A stretch of 8,116 nt of DNA from assembly GCA_031266695.1 (NCBI GenBank), contig JAISAK010000227.1:1-8116 (forward strand), given 5' to 3'. Each line of letters begins with the position of its first letter. Within the stretch, counting starts at the first letter, position 1. A program made the translations under genes and the position numbers. Positions 5,965-8,116 of this stretch are shown in pieces. This stretch comes from Treponema sp. GTDB lineage: Bacteria; Spirochaetota; Spirochaetia; Treponematales; Breznakiellaceae. A model generated the notes under the pieces. It did not search any database, was not told the DNA's origin, and saw only the letters and a program-made list of their open reading frames with translations.

Positions 5965-7697
5965 TCCGGAACCGTCCAGTGCTGGATCGAATATTTGTAT
6001 CCCTGCTCGGCAAGGAATTTCCGGCGGTTCGCCGCAAAGTCCTCTTCCACGGTATAGCGGGAAACCAGGGTAAAGAACCACGCGTTACGTCTCTTGGGAC
6101 GCAGTATGCGCCCCAGGCGCTGAGCCTCCTCCTGCCTTGATCCAAAGGTACCCGAAACCTGAATCGCCATAGAAGCGTCGGGAAGGTCTATCGCGAAATT
6201 CGCCACCCGGGATACAACGATAACCCGGACTTCTCCGCGTTTGAACATTCCGTAAAGGCGCTCCCGCTCGGCGTTAGGCGTTTTTCCGGTGATAAGCGGC
6301 GTCTTAAGCAGCCGCGCCAGCCCGTTGAGCTGGGAAAGATACTGGCCGATAACGAGAATTTGATCATCCCCGTGATTCTCGATAAGCTGTGCGACAATGT
6401 CTTCCTTTGCGGGATTTTCACCGGCAATGCGGCATTTCTCGCGGGGAGAAGCAACGGCATAGGGTATCTTGAGTTTTTCCGGCAAATCCAGCCGTATCTC
6501 GGTACAGAGGGCCTCGGCTATCCAGCCCTTGCCTTCAAGGTCCTTCCACGGCACGTCATAGCGTTTGGGCCCCACCAGGCTGAACACCGCGTCCTCCGCG
6601 CCGTCTTCCCGGATAAGGGTGGCGGTAAGTCCCAGCCGCCGCACAGCCTGGAGTTCCGCGGCAACCCGGAATACCGGCGCCGGAAGCAGATGTACTTCGT
6701 CGTAAATAATAAGGCCCCAGGACCGTTCGCGGAAAATTCTAAAGTGGGGAAAATCCGCGTTCCTGCCGGGGCGCCAGGTAATAATCTGGTAGGTGGCGAC
6801 GGTAACAGGCGCGACAGATTTTGAATCGCCCGAATACTCGGCAATTTGATCCCGCCCAAGTTCGGTCTTGTCCAGCAGTTCCTCAATCCATTGATGCACC
6901 GCCGTGACGTTAGTGGTCAAAATCAGGGTATTGGTTTTAAGCGCCGCCATGATAACCATGCCCACGATGGTCTTGCCCGATCCGCAGGGAAGTACCACCA
7001 CACCGTAGCCGGAACCGGGTCTGCCGGAACCCGTAACGGAACGGGCCGCCTCCATCTGATAATCCCTGGGTGTGAAGGGCCTTCCCGAAACGCTTGTTGC
7101 CCGCAGCCGGATATCCAAATCTTCGCCTTTTACCAGGGGCGCTTCGTCCTTTACCGGCCAGCCGAGCTTGATAAGTTCCCGTTTGACGCTGCCCCGGTCA
7201 ATAAGACGCAGGGAAAATCCCCGGTCATTTTTTTTCAGAAGCTTCTCCACCGGTTTGGCCGCTTCGATTTCCGCCCGGATTCCTTTATCCCCGATGACAA
7301 GGAGAAGTTCTTCGGGCAGCGCCGGCGAATCCGCGCCTTCGGCTTCAATCCTGCCGCCGGCCTCCGCGCCGCCGGTTCCCGTATCCGCGGAAACCAGCCG
7401 TATCTTTCCGTAGCGGGACATGGTATCGGAAAAGCCCTCCACAATCCCCGAAGGAATTTGGTAGCGGGAGTATCTGTTGAGCGCCTCCGCAATATCGGAA
7501 GGGCTGAATCCCGCGCTTGCCGCGTTCCAGAGGGAGAGCGGCGTTATGCGATAAGTATGAATATGCTCCGGCGATTTTTCCAGCTCCGAAAAAGGCATAA
7601 TCGCCATTCGGGCCTCTTCCGCGCCTTCGGCGTGCACATCCAGAAGAAGGGTTCTATCGCTTTGGACTATCAGGGGCTTTGCCGCCAAAATTTCCAT
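5961..7697 (-). CDS. xpb: XPB/ERCC3-type superfamily 2 DNA repair helicase
   Basis: The protein is a 578-residue ATP-dependent 3'-5' DNA helicase/translocase of the XPB family. An N-terminal domain (about 5-105, KPLIVQSDRTLLLDV...) matches the XPB/Ssl2 N-terminal type. A region about 130-200 is in the place of the damage-recognition domain. Next comes the Q-like RDYQMEA (211-217), Walker A LPCGSGKT (236-243), DEVH box (333-336), LTAT (357-360) directly followed by the XPB-specific RED motif (R363, E364, D365), motif V VSRVANFAIDLPDA (495-508) and motif VI QRLGRILRP (526-534). All core residues look intact. I chose ATG 7697 (MEILAAKPLIVQS) because family similarity starts there; ATG 7763 would add 22 unlikely residues and cross the promoter. 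It heads the helicase/partner/NYN operon. In bacteria XPB homologues are patchily distributed; a repair or recombination role is inferred. Confidence 0.96.
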   Translation of the reverse strand: MEILAAKPLIVQSDRTLLLDVHAEGAEEARMAIMPFSELEKSPEHIHTYRITPLSLWNAASAGFSPSDIAEALNRYSRYQIPSGIVEGFSDTMSRYGKIRLVSADTGTGGAEAGGRIEAEGADSPALPEELLLVIGDKGIRAEIEAAKPVEKLLKKNDRGFSLRLIDRGSVKRELIKLGWPVKDEAPLVKGEDLDIRLRATSVSGRPFTPRDYQMEAARSVTGSGRPGSGYGVVVLPCGSGKTIVGMVIMAALKTNTLILTTNVTAVHQWIEELLDKTELGRDQIAEYSGDSKSVAPVTVATYQIITWRPGRNADFPHFRIFRERSWGLIIYDEVHLLPAPVFRVAAELQAVRRLGLTATLIREDGAEDAVFSLVGPKRYDVPWKDLEGKGWIAEALCTEIRLDLPEKLKIPYAVASPREKCRIAGENPAKEDIVAQLIENHGDDQILVIGQYLSQLNGLARLLKTPLITGKTPNAERERLYGMFKRGEVRVIVVSRVANFAIDLPDASMAIQVSGTFGSRQEEAQRLGRILRPKRRNAWFFTLVSRYTVEEDFAANRRKFLAEQGYKYSIQHWTVPE

Positions 7698-7706
7698 GAT
7701 CTTTCT

Positions 7707-7755
7707 ATTATAAAGAACGCGGGGACGATAGGGAAGAGAATTTTTGAAAATTCTC
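7707..7755 (-). promoter_or_regulatory. Probable helicase-operon promoter with upstream 9-bp palindrome
   Basis: A perfect TATAAT (7712-7707) lies only 9 nt before the helicase ATG, so transcription from it would give a leader of about 2-3 nt, close to leaderless. The expected -35 position (7735-7730) reads TTCCCT, a poor match. Immediately upstream is a perfect inverted repeat, GAGAATTTT (7736-7744) and AAAATTCTC (7747-7755) with a 2-bp centre. A 2-nt loop and no T-run make a terminator unlikely, while a dimeric regulator site beside the -35 is plausible. No regulator family is identified. Confidence 0.45.
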
Positions 7756-7778
7756 GAGGGCATCAGTGTTTATTCGAG

Positions 7779-7870
7779 GGGGGGTCTAATACCCAAGAAC
7801 CCGCCTTTCGGCGGGGGAGCCTTGGGGCGGTTCAATTCCTTCGCCAATGATGGCGGGGTCGCAGACCCCC
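7779..7870 (+). ncRNA. GC-rich foldable segment, possible structured small RNA
   Basis: GGGGGTCT (7779-7786) can pair with AGACCCCC (7863-7870) as an 8-bp closing stem. Inside lie CCCGCC-TTTC-GGCGGG (7800-7815) and CGCC-AATGAT-GGCG (7842-7855), giving a multibranch fold. Alternative local hairpins exist: GGGT-CTAAT-ACCC (7782-7794) and GGGGTC-GCA-GACCCC (7855-7869) both exclude the long stem. A strong intrinsic terminator follows 10 nt later on the plus strand. No known RNA family is recognised, no promoter directly upstream on the plus strand was found, and the fold may instead act on minus-strand read-through. The pairings are certain; that this is an RNA gene is inference. Confidence 0.3.
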
Positions 7871-7880
7871 AGTACACAAT

Positions 7881-7904
7881 GAAAAAAGTCCGGAGGACTT
7901 TTTC
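7881..7904. terminator. Bidirectional intrinsic (rho-independent) terminator
   Basis: AAAAAGTCC (7883-7891) pairs with GGACTTTTT (7895-7903) around a 3-nt loop, giving a 9-bp stem with A-run and T-run flanks that work in both directions. On the minus strand it would end transcripts of any gene entering from the right edge and isolate the helicase promoter. On the plus strand it would close the foldable segment before it. Confidence 0.8.
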
Positions 7905-7940
7905 TTCTCGATCGAAGATACCCCGCTGCTTGCGCTAAAC

Positions 7941-7970
7941 TTGACCCACAATTTCCGATACAATTATAAA
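7941..7970 (+). promoter_or_regulatory. Strong sigma-70-like promoter pointing out of the right edge
   Basis: TTGACC (7941-7946, 5 of 6) is followed after 18 bp by TATAAA (7965-7970, 5 of 6). An ATG occurs 9 nt after the -10 (7980), opening a 20-codon frame that ends with TAA at 8040-8042; a second ATG at 8046 is open to the edge (MGNITPNILSFFDFF). Neither has a Shine-Dalgarno sequence, so the transcript's product is unknown. Confidence 0.5.
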
Positions 7971-7984
7971 GTCAAAGAAATGAA

Positions 7985-8102
7985 AACCGCAAAGTCAAAA
8001 AAAGTTTTTGGAATACTACTCAAAAACAACAAAATCACTTAAATTATGGGTAATATCACACCAAATATTCTTTCCTTCTTCGACTTCTTTTACTTTGCGG
8101 TT
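7985..8102. repeat. 11-bp perfect inverted repeat in AT-rich edge sequence
   Basis: AACCGCAAAGT (7985-7995) recurs as ACTTTGCGGTT (8092-8102), and the similarity continues inward imperfectly for about 8 more bases (CAAAAAAAG against AAAAGAAG). The arms enclose a unit of 118 bp, the size of a small MITE-like element or a large hairpin. No transposase and no clear target-site duplication is visible. The surrounding sequence is much more AT-rich than the rest of the window. Confidence 0.55.
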
Positions 8103-8116
8103 AAAAATTCCGAGTA
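8016..8116 (-). CDS. Possible C-terminal end of a minus-strand gene entering from the right
   Basis: One minus-strand frame is open from the edge for 33 codons and ends at TAG (8018-8016), with a C-terminus reading GKNIWCDITHNLSDFVVFE. The other two minus frames are closed nearby. The peptide has a plausible composition but no recognised family. The bidirectional terminator lies about 110 nt downstream, as would suit a gene end. The frame is short, and a plus-strand frame covers the same bases, so chance is a real alternative. Confidence 0.25.
   Translation of the reverse strand, partial: LGIFNRKVKEVEEGKNIWCDITHNLSDFVVFE

Noticed and set aside
6846..7850. A 334-codon plus-strand frame opposite the helicase N-terminus
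   Set aside because: It is antisense to conserved helicase motifs and has no recognisable family features.
7815..7870. A tRNA-like stretch (GGTTCAATTCC) at about 7829-7839
   Set aside because: The flanking bases do not form a proper T-arm, and no acceptor, D or anticodon arm fits.
7744..7938. A 64-codon plus-strand frame over the foldable segment and terminator
   Set aside because: It runs through a palindrome, multiple stems and the terminator; its sequence is explained by those structures and it has no good start signal.

Overview
The window looks like a chromosomal segment of a spirochaete, most likely a Treponema relative. The main clues are an XPB-type (ERCC3/Ssl2-like) DNA repair helicase, a treponemal-style RlmE with a YKKPD-type N-terminus and an ESFETYY C-terminus, and a prenyl synthase with an unusual DDVKN second motif. 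No ribosomal RNA gene or other taxonomic anchor is present, so this is an inference. Base composition is GC-rich until about 7,960 and then turns clearly AT-rich.

Layout. (1) 1-347, minus strand: a BFN-domain (DUF151) bifunctional-nuclease-family gene, cut off by the left edge. (2) 399-1538, minus: a complete all-trans polyprenyl diphosphate synthase, 51 bp upstream of the BFN gene and probably co-transcribed with it. (3) 1539-2237: a divergent intergenic region with two diverged copies of a roughly 145-bp repeat, inverted to each other. Each copy lies just upstream of a promoter-like element for one of the two flanking genes. (4) 2238-2879, plus: rlmE, the 23S rRNA 2'-O-methyltransferase gene. 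(5) 7697 down to 2887, minus: a tight three-gene unit. It contains the XPB helicase, a helicase-associated partner protein overlapping it by ATGA, and a NYN-nuclease/OST-HTH protein whose ribosome binding site overlaps the partner's stop codon. rlmE and the NYN gene converge with only 7 bp between them and no visible terminator. (6) 7698-8116: a probable helicase promoter with a 9-bp palindrome, a GC-rich foldable segment followed by a strong intrinsic terminator, then an AT-rich edge with a plus-strand promoter, an 11-bp inverted repeat and possibly the end of another gene.

How the genes fit together. The XPB helicase and its partner share a homologous domain (Helicase_C_3 type), seen by aligning the two proteins, and are translationally coupled. 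They probably act together in DNA opening or repair. The NYN protein adds a likely metal-dependent nuclease with an RNA-binding module to the same transcript. This helicase/partner/nuclease unit is the best candidate for an under-described system here, although it may be ordinary treponemal housekeeping. The divergent repeat pair and the structured segment upstream of the helicase are the most unusual non-coding features.
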